Source: Acetobacteraceae bacterium UBA6159
GTDB taxonomy: Bacteria; Pseudomonadota; Alphaproteobacteria; Acetobacterales; Acetobacteraceae
Direction of reading: 5' to 3'
NCBI GenBank assembly: GCA_002422345.1
Contig: DIUL01000081.1
Span: 41,681 to 63,878 of the forward strand
DNA: 22,198 nucleotides
The notes beneath the pieces were generated by a model. That model made no database searches. It saw only the letters and a list, made by a program, of their open reading frames with translations, and was not told the origin of the DNA. Made by a program: the position numbers and the translations under genes. Positions within the stretch are counted from its first letter, which is position 1. Every line of letters starts with the position of its first letter. Positions 1-7,406 of the stretch are shown here, in pieces.

Positions 1-34
1 TTGGCCCCTCGAGCATTCCCCCCAATTACCGGTT

Positions 35-103
35 CCAAGGGCTCGGCCCTTGGCGGGGGTCCAGGGGGCAGAGCCCCCTGGTGGGGTCCGGGGCAAAGCC
101 CCG
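35..103. repeat. Triple-hairpin GC-rich intergenic repeat
   Basis: Three perfect hairpins follow each other. CCAAGGG (35-41) pairs with CCCTTGG (47-53) around CTCGG. CCAGGGGGC (61-69) pairs with GCCCCCTGG (73-81) around AGA. CGGGGC (89-94) pairs with GCCCCG (98-103) around AAA. From memory, repeats of this GGGGTCC-type layout are very frequent in Acetobacteraceae genomes. The last stem ends one base before the ATG of the DUF1194 gene, and the reading frame of that gene stays open back through the repeat to the window edge. It differs from the CGTCATGG palindromes found later in the window. Confidence 0.8.
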
Positions 104-104
104 C

Positions 105-722
105 ATGACCCCCATCGACCTCGCGCTCGTGCTCGCCGTCGATGGCTCTGCCAGTGTGAACTATGACGAGTTCGGCCTGATCGCCGGTGGTATGGCCTCG
201 GCCCTGCGTGATCCCACCGTCGTGCAGGGTCTGCTCTCCGGCCGTCGCGGCGCGTCGATGCTGTCCTTGCTACTCTGGTCCGCCACGGGCCGGCAGGACA
301 TCATTTCCAACTGGACCCGCATCGCGTCGGAGGCTGATCTTCTCGCCTTCGCGTCCGAGGTCGAGAACATGCCCCGCACCATTCCCGCCGGAAAGACCGC
401 GATCGGGGAGGCATTGCTGGCCTCCCTCACCCTGCTGTCCCGCGTGCCCGCGGTGCCGGATCGCAGCGTAGTCGACGTGATCGGCGACGGCCGCTCCAAC
501 GACGGCATCGCCCCCGCCCCCATCCGCGACCGCATGGTGGAGGCCGACATCACCATCAACGGCCTGTGCATCCTGCGGGAGGAGCCGGACCTTCTGGCCT
601 ACTATACCGAGGCGGTGATCGGCGGCCCCGGCCATTTCGCGGTGACCTGCGCCAATTTCTCGGACTTCACTGAAGCGATGCGCCGCAAGCTGATCCGGGA
701 AACCACAGGGCTGGTGGTCTAG
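105..722 (+). CDS. DUF1194 / von Willebrand factor A-like protein, apparently lacking its signal peptide
   Basis: The product is about 205 residues with a VWA-like fold of the DUF1194 family. From the ATG at 105 the sequence begins directly at the first beta strand. It then gives the metal-ion-dependent adhesion motif D13-x-S15-x-S17 (AVDGSASV). Further in are the GKTAIGEAL segment, where the family has its MIDAS threonine, and DGRSNDG. As I know the family, its members are normally exported and carry an N-terminal signal peptide. Here none is visible, and the palindromic repeat lies where it should be. The frame is open upstream through the repeat to base 3, with a GTG at 81, but that region encodes no hydrophobic segment. 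Molecular role is unknown; metal-dependent protein binding is inferred from the fold. The start is uncertain, and the gene may be an N-terminally damaged copy. Confidence 0.75.
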   Translation: MTPIDLALVLAVDGSASVNYDEFGLIAGGMASALRDPTVVQGLLSGRRGASMLSLLLWSATGRQDIISNWTRIASEADLLAFASEVENMPRTIPAGKTAIGEALLASLTLLSRVPAVPDRSVVDVIGDGRSNDGIAPAPIRDRMVEADITINGLCILREEPDLLAYYTEAVIGGPGHFAVTCANFSDFTEAMRRKLIRETTGLVV

Positions 723-752
723 CGGGCGCGGGCGTGCCAGACTGCGCCAGCC

Positions 753-1271
753 ATGCACCAGCTTCTGCTCCTCCGGCACGCCAAGTCTTCCTGGGATGAT
801 GCCAACCAGCCCGACCGCGACCGCCCGCTGAACCAGCGCGGCCGGACCTCCGCCGCGCTCATGCGCCACACGATGCTGGAACTCGGTCTCAGCCCTGACC
901 TGGTGCTGGTGTCGTCGGCGAAGCGCACGCAGGAAACGCTGGAGGCGCTGGAACCCTGGACCGACACCCCGCTGATCGAGCCGATGGACGCGCTGTACCT
1001 GGCGACCGCCGGGCAGTTGATGGACGCGCTGCGCGATGTTCCGGAAACAGTGCGCAGCGTCCTGCTGATCGGCCATAACCCCGGCCTGCATGACCTGGCG
1101 CTCACGCTCTGCAACGACCCCAACCAGCCAGCGGCCCGACAGATGGCGGCGGGCTTCCCGACCGCGGCGCTGGCGGAATTCACCATCGGCGCGCCCTGGT
1201 CCCGCATCATGCCCGGAGGCGGAAGGCTGGTGCGTTTTTTGACCCCACGCGGCCTGTCCGGGACGGATTGA
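753..1271 (+). CDS. SixA-type histidine phosphatase family protein
   Basis: This 172-residue protein belongs to the histidine phosphatase (phosphoglycerate mutase-like) superfamily and most resembles SixA. The family removes phosphate from phosphohistidine on phosphotransfer proteins or acts on small phosphoesters, in the cytoplasm. The catalytic LRHAKSSW signature is at residues 7-14, with nucleophile H9 and R8. R58 lies in SSAKRTQET, and the second active-site histidine is H108 in LLIGHNPGLHD. The length matches the short SixA group, with no extra domain. Its TGA overlaps a TTG that could start the next gene (TTGA), so the CHAD gene is probably translationally coupled. The substrate cannot be read from the sequence. 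Confidence 0.88.
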   Translation: MHQLLLLRHAKSSWDDANQPDRDRPLNQRGRTSAALMRHTMLELGLSPDLVLVSSAKRTQETLEALEPWTDTPLIEPMDALYLATAGQLMDALRDVPETVRSVLLIGHNPGLHDLALTLCNDPNQPAARQMAAGFPTAALAEFTIGAPWSRIMPGGGRLVRFLTPRGLSGTD

Positions 1272-1276
1272 CCCAG

Positions 1277-2764
1277 ATGCGGATGGAACTGCGCGTCCAT
1301 CCCGAGGATGTTTCCCGCCTGTCCCGCGCCCGACGGGCCTTTGCGCCGGTCGAGGCCCGCGCCCAGACCCGCCGTGTCCGCCTGGTCTTCCACGACTCCC
1401 CCGACCGCGCCCTCCTCAACGCCGGGCTGACCCTGATCGAGCGGCCGAGGCACTGGCGCCTGGAACGGCTGGTGCCAGGCGCGGAACCCTGGTCACCGGC
1501 CGAACCGCCTCCGGTGCTGGAAGAAGCGGCGACCCTCGGCGTTCTGACGACCGCCCTGCCCGCCGACCTGGCGCCGATCGCGTGGTTTGAGGCGCAGGAG
1601 ACGGTGCACCGCGTGACGGCGGAAGCGGGGAACCTCACGCTGACCGTCTGGAACGGCGTGGCGCGCGCCAGTGACGGCACACCTCCGACCGGCGAGACGG
1701 ATGCGCCCATCCCGCTCGCCCATCTGCTGATCGAGGGACCGGAACCCGCCGTCCGCGCGCTCGCGCTGCATCTGGCGGCGACCCTGCGGGTGCAGGCCCC
1801 GCGGCTCAGCCTGCCGGCCGAGGTGCTGACGCGCGTGCTGGAAATCCCGTTGCGCCCGAAGCGGTCCGGGGCGCCGGTCCTGCCCGACCAGGCCGATGTC
1901 GCGCTGACCACGGGTGCCGCGTTCCGCCACATCATGGGGCATCTGGTCGACGTGATGCTCGACCTGTCCCCCGCCGCGATGACCGGTTCGACCGGCACCG
2001 AGCCGGTCCACCAGATGCGCGTCGCGGTGCGACGGGCGCGGTCGGCGATCACGGTGTTCCGCACAGCGATCGACACCCCCGAACTCCAACAAGCCGCCAA
2101 CCACCTCAAGACCCTCGGCGCTCGGCTTGGTCCGACGCGGGACTGGGACGTCTTCGTGACCGAGACCCTGCCCCGGGTCACGTCCGCCCTGCCGGAGGAA
2201 CGTCGCCTGCTCCGGTTGGGGGAGGCCGCACAGAAGACACGGATGGGGCATCAGATGATGCTGGCGTTTTACCTCTCCAGCGCGGATTTCCGCTTGCTGG
2301 GGATCGAGCTTGCCTGGCTGGCGGCGGCCGAGGGATGGCTGCCGCTGCCGCCCGATCCGCCGGTGTCCCTGACCGACTTCGCCGCCAACGTGCTGCACCG
2401 GCGGTGGCGCAAGCTGACCCAGGCCGGACGGTCGATCGAGGCCCTGGATATCGAGGCGCTGCACGACCTGCGCCTGCGGGCCAAGCGTGCGCGCTATACG
2501 GCCGAGGTGTTCATCTCCCTCTATCCTGGCCGCCGTTCGGCGCGGTTCATCCGCCGGATCAGCCGGTTGCAGCAGCATCTGGGCCTGCTGAATGACGGAG
2601 AGGTGGCGGCGGGGCTGCTGAAGCACCTCGGCGGGGCCGGCGGGCGGCATGCCTATGCGACCGGGCTGGTGCTGGGCTTCACCGCGGCGCGGGCGGCGAA
2701 TGTGCGGCCCGCGATTTTGCAGGCCTGGGAGAAATTCCGCGGCGCCGGCCGCTTCTGGGGTTGA
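1277..2764 (+). CDS. CYTH-CHAD domain protein (polyphosphate-associated)
   Basis: About 495 residues with two domains. The N-terminal part, roughly 1-195, is a CYTH (triphosphate tunnel) domain. It is degenerate: the usual ExExK strand reads RMELR, so the first Glu is lost and Lys is replaced by Arg. The C-terminal part, roughly 210-490, is a CHAD helical domain. It has the basic motif VHQMRVAVRRARS near residue 244 and the repeated motif LHDLRLRAKRARY near residue 400. CHAD domains are known to bind polyphosphate granules through conserved His, Arg and Lys residues. CYTH domains hydrolyse or bind triphosphates and polyphosphate. A TTG at 1268 overlapping the SixA stop is an alternative start, but ATG 1277 fits the family start better. 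Binding of polyphosphate is more likely than catalysis. Confidence 0.85.
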   Translation: MRMELRVHPEDVSRLSRARRAFAPVEARAQTRRVRLVFHDSPDRALLNAGLTLIERPRHWRLERLVPGAEPWSPAEPPPVLEEAATLGVLTTALPADLAPIAWFEAQETVHRVTAEAGNLTLTVWNGVARASDGTPPTGETDAPIPLAHLLIEGPEPAVRALALHLAATLRVQAPRLSLPAEVLTRVLEIPLRPKRSGAPVLPDQADVALTTGAAFRHIMGHLVDVMLDLSPAAMTGSTGTEPVHQMRVAVRRARSAITVFRTAIDTPELQQAANHLKTLGARLGPTRDWDVFVTETLPRVTSALPEERRLLRLGEAAQKTRMGHQMMLAFYLSSADFRLLGIELAWLAAAEGWLPLPPDPPVSLTDFAANVLHRRWRKLTQAGRSIEALDIEALHDLRLRAKRARYTAEVFISLYPGRRSARFIRRISRLQQHLGLLNDGEVAAGLLKHLGGAGGRHAYATGLVLGFTAARAANVRPAILQAWEKFRGAGRFWG

Positions 2765-2790
2765 CGGGACGGCCCTGGCGGGGAATCGGA

Positions 2791-3375
2791 ATGGTGCTTC
2801 CGGGGACCTTCACGATTGGACACGCAACAGTGTCGCTGAACCACAAGCGTCGTATTTTCCGCTCGTCTTTCTCACCGCTTGGGATGCTGGCGCCGGCCCT
2901 GGGGGCGGCGCTGCTGATTCCGGCCGCGCTCTGGGCGCTGGACTTCGTCTCCCTTCCCGCCGTCGTCGCAGTTGCCAGCCCCCCGCCGGCGAACGCGCGC
3001 ATGGTGGCGGACCCGGACCGGGTCGCGGTGGTGGATGGCAACACGCTGCGGCTGGCGAACCAGGTGGTGCGGCTGGATGGGGTCATTCCGCCGGCGCGCG
3101 GGGAAACCTGCCGGAGCGGGAACGGGGCGTCGTTCGACTGCGGCGTGGCGGCGGCGAACGCCCTGGCGTCACTACTGCGCCACGGGCCGGTCGATTGCAC
3201 GCTGCTGGGCCGGGATGAAGCCGGGCGGCCGGTCGCCACCTGTTCGGCTGGCGGAGAACAGTTGAACCGCGCGGTTGTCGCGGCAGGCTGGGCCCGGGCG
3301 GGAGACCAGACGCTGAGGGCCGAGGAACTGCGCGCGCGGGCGGAACAACGCGGCCTGTGGGCGATGGCGCGCTGA
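2791..3375 (+). CDS. Membrane-anchored thermonuclease (SNase)-fold protein, probably catalytically inactive
   Basis: About 194 residues from ATG 2791. TTG 2761, overlapping the CHAD stop, and GTG 2830 are alternatives. Residues about 32-62 form one hydrophobic segment, so this is a signal anchor or uncleaved export signal. Residues about 76-190 match the staphylococcal nuclease fold: VVDGNTLRL, VVRLDG, GRPVAT and LNRAVVAAGWA fall in the expected order. Compared with the classical enzyme, D19, R35 and R87 have counterparts (D82, R94, R146). D21 is replaced by N84, and the DTPE segment holding D40 and E43 reads IPPA (99-102). Loss of a calcium ligand and of the general base makes nuclease activity unlikely. 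A structural or binding role is inferred. It may share transcription with the upstream gene. Confidence 0.78.
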   Translation: MVLPGTFTIGHATVSLNHKRRIFRSSFSPLGMLAPALGAALLIPAALWALDFVSLPAVVAVASPPPANARMVADPDRVAVVDGNTLRLANQVVRLDGVIPPARGETCRSGNGASFDCGVAAANALASLLRHGPVDCTLLGRDEAGRPVATCSAGGEQLNRAVVAAGWARAGDQTLRAEELRARAEQRGLWAMAR

Positions 3376-3435
3376 CCCGGGCAGGTCCGGCACCGGAAAC
3401 GACACTGCGGAATCGCCAAGGGCCACGTAATAATC

Positions 3436-3464
3436 TTGCGTGAAACCCCCACCGCACGTAATCA
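3436..3464 (+). promoter_or_regulatory. Candidate sigma-70 promoter for the pdh operon
   Basis: TTGCGT (3436-3441), a 17-base spacer and TAATCA (3459-3464) lie in a 267-base gap of lower GC content upstream of pdhA. Spacing is ideal, and both hexamers match the consensus at four or more positions. The start site would be near 3471, leaving a leader of about 170 bases. No other better match was seen in the gap, but hexamer matching in a GC-rich alphaproteobacterium is weak evidence. Confidence 0.35.
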
Positions 3465-3505
3465 GAAAACACCCGCACGGGTTCGACCCGCGACGATCCA
3501 AGCAG

Positions 3506-3524
3506 TTAACCGGATTCTGGTTAA
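3506..3524. promoter_or_regulatory. Candidate operator palindrome upstream of pdhA
   Basis: TTAACC (3506-3511) and GGTTAA (3519-3524) form an inverted repeat with a 7-base centre, and the central GATTC continues the symmetry. It lies about 120 bases before pdhA and downstream of the candidate promoter, a position where a repressor could act. The TTAA half-sites are 11 bases apart rather than 7, so it does not fit a CtrA box. The binding protein is unknown. The rest of the 3376-3642 gap shows only a small hairpin, GGAAT/ATTCC at 3601-3615. Confidence 0.35.
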
Positions 3525-3642
3525 TGATGCCTATTGCATTGCACAACAAGGAAAATTGCCCAAATCGCTTGCCGACGCGGCGGATCGGCCGCAACCTAGC
3601 GGAATAGAAAATTCCGGTAACCGCGGCTGAGGGAACAGGGCC

Positions 3643-4653
3643 ATGGCGCAAGCGGTCGAGACCAGGAAACGTGGCAAGGCGAAGGAGCCGGCGGTCGACC
3701 AGGCCGAGCTTCTGAAGGCCTACCGCATGATGCTGCTGATACGGCGGTTTGAGGAAAAGGCCGGCCAGCTTTATGGCATGGGTCTGATTGGCGGGTTCTG
3801 CCATCTGTACATCGGGCAGGAAGCCGTTGTCGTGGGCGTGATGCTCGCGACCAAGGAAGGCGACCAGTTCATTACATCCTACCGCGACCACGGGCACATG
3901 CTGGCCACTGGCATGGACGCGCGCGGCGTGATGGCGGAACTGACAGGCCGGGCCGGCGGATATTCGCGCGGCAAGGGCGGTTCCATGCACATGTTCAGCC
4001 GGGAGCGTAACTTCTTCGGCGGCCACGGCATCGTCGGCGCGCAGGTCAGCCTGGGCGCGGGGCTGGCGTTCTCCAACCGCTACCGCGGCAACGACCATGT
4101 CTCCCTGACATTCTTCGGGGAAGGCGCGTCGAACCAGGGGCAGGTGTATGAAAGCTTTAACCTCGCCTCCCTGATGAAGCTGCCCGCGATCTTCGTGATC
4201 GAGAACAACAAGTATGGCATGGGCACGAGCGTGGACCGCGCCTCGGCCAGTCATGACCTGTCGAAGAACGGCGCGCCCTGGGGCATTCCCGGCGTGGCGA
4301 TGGACGGGATGGACGTGCTGGCGGTGAAGGCCGCGACCGAGCAGGCCATCGCGCACTGCCGAGCCGGGAAGGGTCCGTATTTGCTGGAGGCGAAGACGTA
4401 TCGGTATCGGGGGCATTCGATGTCCGATCCGGCCCGCTATCGCACCCGCGAAGAAGTCCAGGCCATGCGAACCCAGCACGACTGCATCGAGTCCGCTCGG
4501 CATCAACTTGAAGCTCTTGGCGTTGAGGATGCGGAGTTCCGCTCCATCGATGACGAGGTGAAGGCGATCATCCAGGACGCCGCCGATTTCGCGCAGAGCA
4601 GCCCCGAACCGGAGCCCGCCGAACTCTATACCGACGTGCTGCGGGAGGTCTGA
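3643..4653 (+). CDS. pdhA: Pyruvate dehydrogenase E1 component, alpha subunit
   Basis: This 336-residue protein is the thiamine diphosphate-binding alpha subunit of the heterotetrameric E1. It decarboxylates pyruvate and, with the beta subunit, passes the acetyl group to lipoyl-E2. The TPP/Mg motif runs from G159-E160-G161 to E187-N188-N189 (GEG in place of the more common GDG). The active-site loop RYRGHSMSDPARYR is around residues 254-267, with H258 and S259. The length fits the short bacterial alpha subunit without an N-terminal targeting region. The start is supported by GAGGGA at 3629-3634, eight bases before the ATG. It is the first gene of the operon, and pdhB follows after 3 bases. 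Confidence 0.96.
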   Translation: MAQAVETRKRGKAKEPAVDQAELLKAYRMMLLIRRFEEKAGQLYGMGLIGGFCHLYIGQEAVVVGVMLATKEGDQFITSYRDHGHMLATGMDARGVMAELTGRAGGYSRGKGGSMHMFSRERNFFGGHGIVGAQVSLGAGLAFSNRYRGNDHVSLTFFGEGASNQGQVYESFNLASLMKLPAIFVIENNKYGMGTSVDRASASHDLSKNGAPWGIPGVAMDGMDVLAVKAATEQAIAHCRAGKGPYLLEAKTYRYRGHSMSDPARYRTREEVQAMRTQHDCIESARHQLEALGVEDAEFRSIDDEVKAIIQDAADFAQSSPEPEPAELYTDVLREV

Positions 4654-4656
4654 GCG

Positions 4657-5997
4657 ATGGCGACCCAAATCCTGATGCCCGCTCTGTCGCCCACGATGAC
4701 CGAGGGGAAGCTCGCCCGCTGGCTGAAGGCCGTGGGCGATGACGTGCGCCCGGGCGATGTGATCGCCGAGATCGAGACCGACAAGGCAACGATGGAGGTC
4801 GAGGCGGTCGACGCCGGGACCCTGGCGCAGATCCTGGTGTCCGAGGGGACCGAGGGCGTGGCGGTGAATACGCCGATCGCGACGCTGACGACGAACGGGG
4901 AAGCGGTGCCGGTCGCGGCGCCCGTTGCTGCGCCGGCACCTGTTGTTGCCGCGCCCGTGGCTGCGCCCCCGGCCCCCGCGCCGGTCGCTGCCCCCGCCGT
5001 TCCAGACAAGGATTGGGGCCCGACCAAGCCGACCACCGTCCGCGAGGCCCTGCGCGACGCGATGGCGGCCGAGATGCGCCGCGACGAGAACGTGTTCCTG
5101 CTGGGCGAGGAAGTCGCGCAGTACCAGGGTGCCTACAAGATCAGCCAGGGCCTGCTGGATGAATTCGGCGCCCGCCGCGTGATCGACACGCCGATCACCG
5201 AGCACGGGTTCACCGGCATGGCCGTGGGCGCGGCGCTGAACGGATTGCGCCCCATCGTGGAGTTCATGACGTTCAACTTCTCGATGCAGGCGATGGACCA
5301 GATCATCAACTCCGCCGCCAAGACGCTGTACATGTCGGGCGGGCAGATGGGCTGCCCGATCGTGTTCCGCGGCCCGAACGGCGCGGCATCCCGTGTCGGG
5401 GCTCAGCATTCGCAGTGCTATGCGAGCTGGTACGCTCATGTGCCGGGGCTGAAGGTTGTGGCGCCGTGGTCGTCGGCCGATGCCAAGGGGCTGCTGCGGG
5501 CGGCGATCCGTGATCCCAACCCGGTGATCGTGCTGGAGAATGAAATCCTCTACGGCCAGACCTTCGACTGCCCGGCGGATGAGGATTTCATCCTGCCCAT
5601 CGGCAAGGCGAAGGTGGAACGCGAGGGCAAGCACGTCACCATCGTCGCCTTCAGCATCATGGTCGGCGTCGCGATGAAGGCGGCCGAGGCGCTGGCGGAA
5701 CTGGGGATCGAGGCGGAGGTGATCAACCTCCGCAGCCTGCGTCCGCTGGACACCGATACGGTGGTCGAGAGCGTCAAGAAGACCAACCGCCTGGTGACGG
5801 TGGAAGAAGGCTGGCCCTATGCCGGCATCGGGGCCGAGGTCGCCATGCGGGTGATCGAGCATGCCTTCGACTGGCTGGATGCTCCGCCGGTGCGGGTGCA
5901 TGGGGAGGACGTGCCGCTGCCCTATGCCGCCAATCTGGAGAAACTCGCGCTGCCACAGCCTGAATGGGTTGTGAACGCGGTAAAGAAGATCGTCTGA
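4657..5997 (+). CDS. pdhB: Pyruvate dehydrogenase E1 component, beta subunit, with N-terminal lipoyl domain
   Basis: This 446-residue protein fuses a biotinyl/lipoyl domain (about 1-80) to the E1 beta transketolase-like domain (about 120-446) through an Ala-Pro-Val linker (about 86-115). K43 in IETDKATME is the expected lipoylation site. The E1 beta core shows LLGEEVAQYQGAYK, DTPITEHGFTGMAVGAA and the C-terminal VTVEEGWPYAGIGAEV. Together with PdhA it forms the E1 active site. A lipoylated E1 beta is known in several alphaproteobacteria and is not found in the E. coli-type complex. Its lipoyl domain is very close to that of pdhC downstream, including a run of identical DNA, which suggests duplication or gene conversion. 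Confidence 0.96.
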   Translation: MATQILMPALSPTMTEGKLARWLKAVGDDVRPGDVIAEIETDKATMEVEAVDAGTLAQILVSEGTEGVAVNTPIATLTTNGEAVPVAAPVAAPAPVVAAPVAAPPAPAPVAAPAVPDKDWGPTKPTTVREALRDAMAAEMRRDENVFLLGEEVAQYQGAYKISQGLLDEFGARRVIDTPITEHGFTGMAVGAALNGLRPIVEFMTFNFSMQAMDQIINSAAKTLYMSGGQMGCPIVFRGPNGAASRVGAQHSQCYASWYAHVPGLKVVAPWSSADAKGLLRAAIRDPNPVIVLENEILYGQTFDCPADEDFILPIGKAKVEREGKHVTIVAFSIMVGVAMKAAEALAELGIEAEVINLRSLRPLDTDTVVESVKKTNRLVTVEEGWPYAGIGAEVAMRVIEHAFDWLDAPPVRVHGEDVPLPYAANLEKLALPQPEWVVNAVKKIV

Positions 5998-6012
5998 CGC
6001 GGGAGCGCGAGA

Positions 6013-7284
6013 ATGGCCACGAACATCCTGATGCCGGCGCTGAGCCCGACCATGACCGAAGGCACGCTCGCCCGCTGGCTGAAGAAGGAAGGCGACACGG
6101 TAAAGGCCGGCGACGTGATCGCCGAGATCGAGACCGACAAGGCGACCATGGAGGTCGAGGCGGTCGATGAGGGTGTGCTGGGGAAGATCCTGGTCGCTGA
6201 CGGCACCGAGCATGTGAAGGTGAACGACCCGATCGCGGTGCTGGTGGATGCGGGGGAGGCTGTGCCTGCCGCCGCTGCTCCGGCTGCTGCTGCTCCAGTT
6301 GCTGCTGCCCCTGTTGCAGCCCCGGCCGCGGCTGTTGCTCCCGCGCCGGTGGCGACGCCGGCTGCCCCTGCTCCCGCCACTGCCCCGGCTGTGTCGGGGG
6401 AGCGCGTGTTTGCTTCACCGCTTGCGCGTCGGATGGCGACGCAGGCGGGGATCGAACTCACCGCCGTGAAGGGGTCAGGCCCGAACGGCCGGATTGTTCG
6501 CGCGGATATCGAGGCTGCCCAGAAGGGCCAGCCAGCCGCCGCTGCCCCCGCCCCCGCCCCGGTGCGCGCCTCCGCCATCGCGCAGCCGCACAAGCTCGTG
6601 CCGCATACGTCCATCCGCAAGGTCATCGCCCGCCGCCTGACGGAGGCCAAGTCGACCATCCCGCATTTCTACGTCTCGATGGATATCGACGTGGGCGAAC
6701 TGGTCAGCCTGATGGACAAGCTGAACGCCAAGTCCCCGCCGCGGGAGCACCCGGACTGGTATTTCATCACCATCAACGACCTGATCATCAAGGCGAGCGC
6801 CCTGACGCTCCGCCGCCTGCCCGCGACCAACGCGGCCTGGACCGATGACGGGATGGCGGTGTTCGAGGACGTCGATATCTCAGTCGCCGTTTCGATCCCC
6901 GACGGGCTGATCACGCCGATCGTGAAGCGGGCCGACCAGAAGGGGCTGCTGACGATCAGCCGGGAGATGAAGGACCTCGCCACCCGCGCCCGCGCCGGGA
7001 AGCTGAAACCCGATGAGTTCCAGGGCGGTGGGTTCTCGATCTCCAACATGGGGATGTTCGGGGTGACGCAGTTCAACGCGATCATCAACCCGCCCCAGGC
7101 CGCGATCCTGGCCGTGGGCGCGGCGTCCAAGCGTGCGGTCGTGCGCGATGACCAGCTGGCGATCGCGACGGTGATGACCTGCACGTTGAGCGTGGATCAC
7201 CGCGTGGTCGATGGCGCGCTGGGGGCGTCGTGGATGAAGACGTTCAAGCAGATCTTGGAGGACCCGCTGAGCCTGATGCTGTGA
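6013..7284 (+). CDS. pdhC: Dihydrolipoamide acetyltransferase (E2) of the pyruvate dehydrogenase complex
   Basis: This 423-residue E2 core enzyme transfers the acetyl group from lipoyl-lysine to coenzyme A. Domains in order are one lipoyl domain (1-80, lipoyl K43), a long Ala/Pro linker (82-129), and a peripheral subunit-binding domain (131-168) beginning VFASPLARRMA. A second short linker follows, then the catalytic domain (about 195-423). The catalytic H396-x3-D400-G motif lies in VDHRVVDGALG near the C-terminus. A single lipoyl domain is usual for alphaproteobacterial E2. GGGAG at 6001-6005 precedes the ATG by a normal distance. It binds E3 (lpd), which is encoded about 1 kb downstream beyond the inserted GIY-YIG unit. 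Confidence 0.96.
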   Translation: MATNILMPALSPTMTEGTLARWLKKEGDTVKAGDVIAEIETDKATMEVEAVDEGVLGKILVADGTEHVKVNDPIAVLVDAGEAVPAAAAPAAAAPVAAAPVAAPAAAVAPAPVATPAAPAPATAPAVSGERVFASPLARRMATQAGIELTAVKGSGPNGRIVRADIEAAQKGQPAAAAPAPAPVRASAIAQPHKLVPHTSIRKVIARRLTEAKSTIPHFYVSMDIDVGELVSLMDKLNAKSPPREHPDWYFITINDLIIKASALTLRRLPATNAAWTDDGMAVFEDVDISVAVSIPDGLITPIVKRADQKGLLTISREMKDLATRARAGKLKPDEFQGGGFSISNMGMFGVTQFNAIINPPQAAILAVGAASKRAVVRDDQLAIATVMTCTLSVDHRVVDGALGASWMKTFKQILEDPLSLML

Positions 7285-7311
7285 GGGCGGGGCCGAGCGG
7301 ATAACCCGCCC
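7285..7311 (+). other. Hairpin directly after pdhC
   Basis: GGGCGGG (7285-7291) can pair with CCCGCCC (7305-7311) over a 13-base loop, immediately after the pdhC stop. There is no T run. With the REP hairpin at 7325-7345 it could slow or partly stop transcription between the E1/E2 genes and lpd, or protect the 3' end of the upstream message. Confidence 0.35.
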
Positions 7312-7319
7312 GCCTCCAT

Positions 7320-7372
7320 CGTCATGGCCGGGCTTGACCCGGCCACCCACTCGACGGCAGTCGTACAACGAC
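7320..7372 (+). repeat. REP-like palindrome, left copy flanking the GIY-YIG gene
   Basis: The core is CGTCATGG at the outer end, then the perfect hairpin TGGCCGGG (7325-7332), loop CTTGA, CCCGGCCA (7338-7345), then CCCAC. A further conserved block ACAACGAC sits at 7365-7372. Aligned by eye to the reverse complement of 7715-7767, 42 of 53 positions agree with no gap. The hairpin and the terminal ACAACGAC are the most conserved parts. Confidence 0.85.
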
Positions 7373-7406
7373 ACAACCGCACCGTCCCAACGGAACGAAC
7401 CCACCC

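Noticed and set aside
3506..3524. CtrA binding box upstream of pdhA
   Set aside because: The TTAA half-sites are separated by 11 bases, whereas the CtrA consensus requires 7.
3172..6213. Very long open frame on the minus strand (1013 codons) opposite pdhA and pdhB
   Set aside because: It is a mirror of GC-rich codon usage in strongly conserved pdh genes. Its translation is rich in His, Arg, Gly and Asp without any domain.
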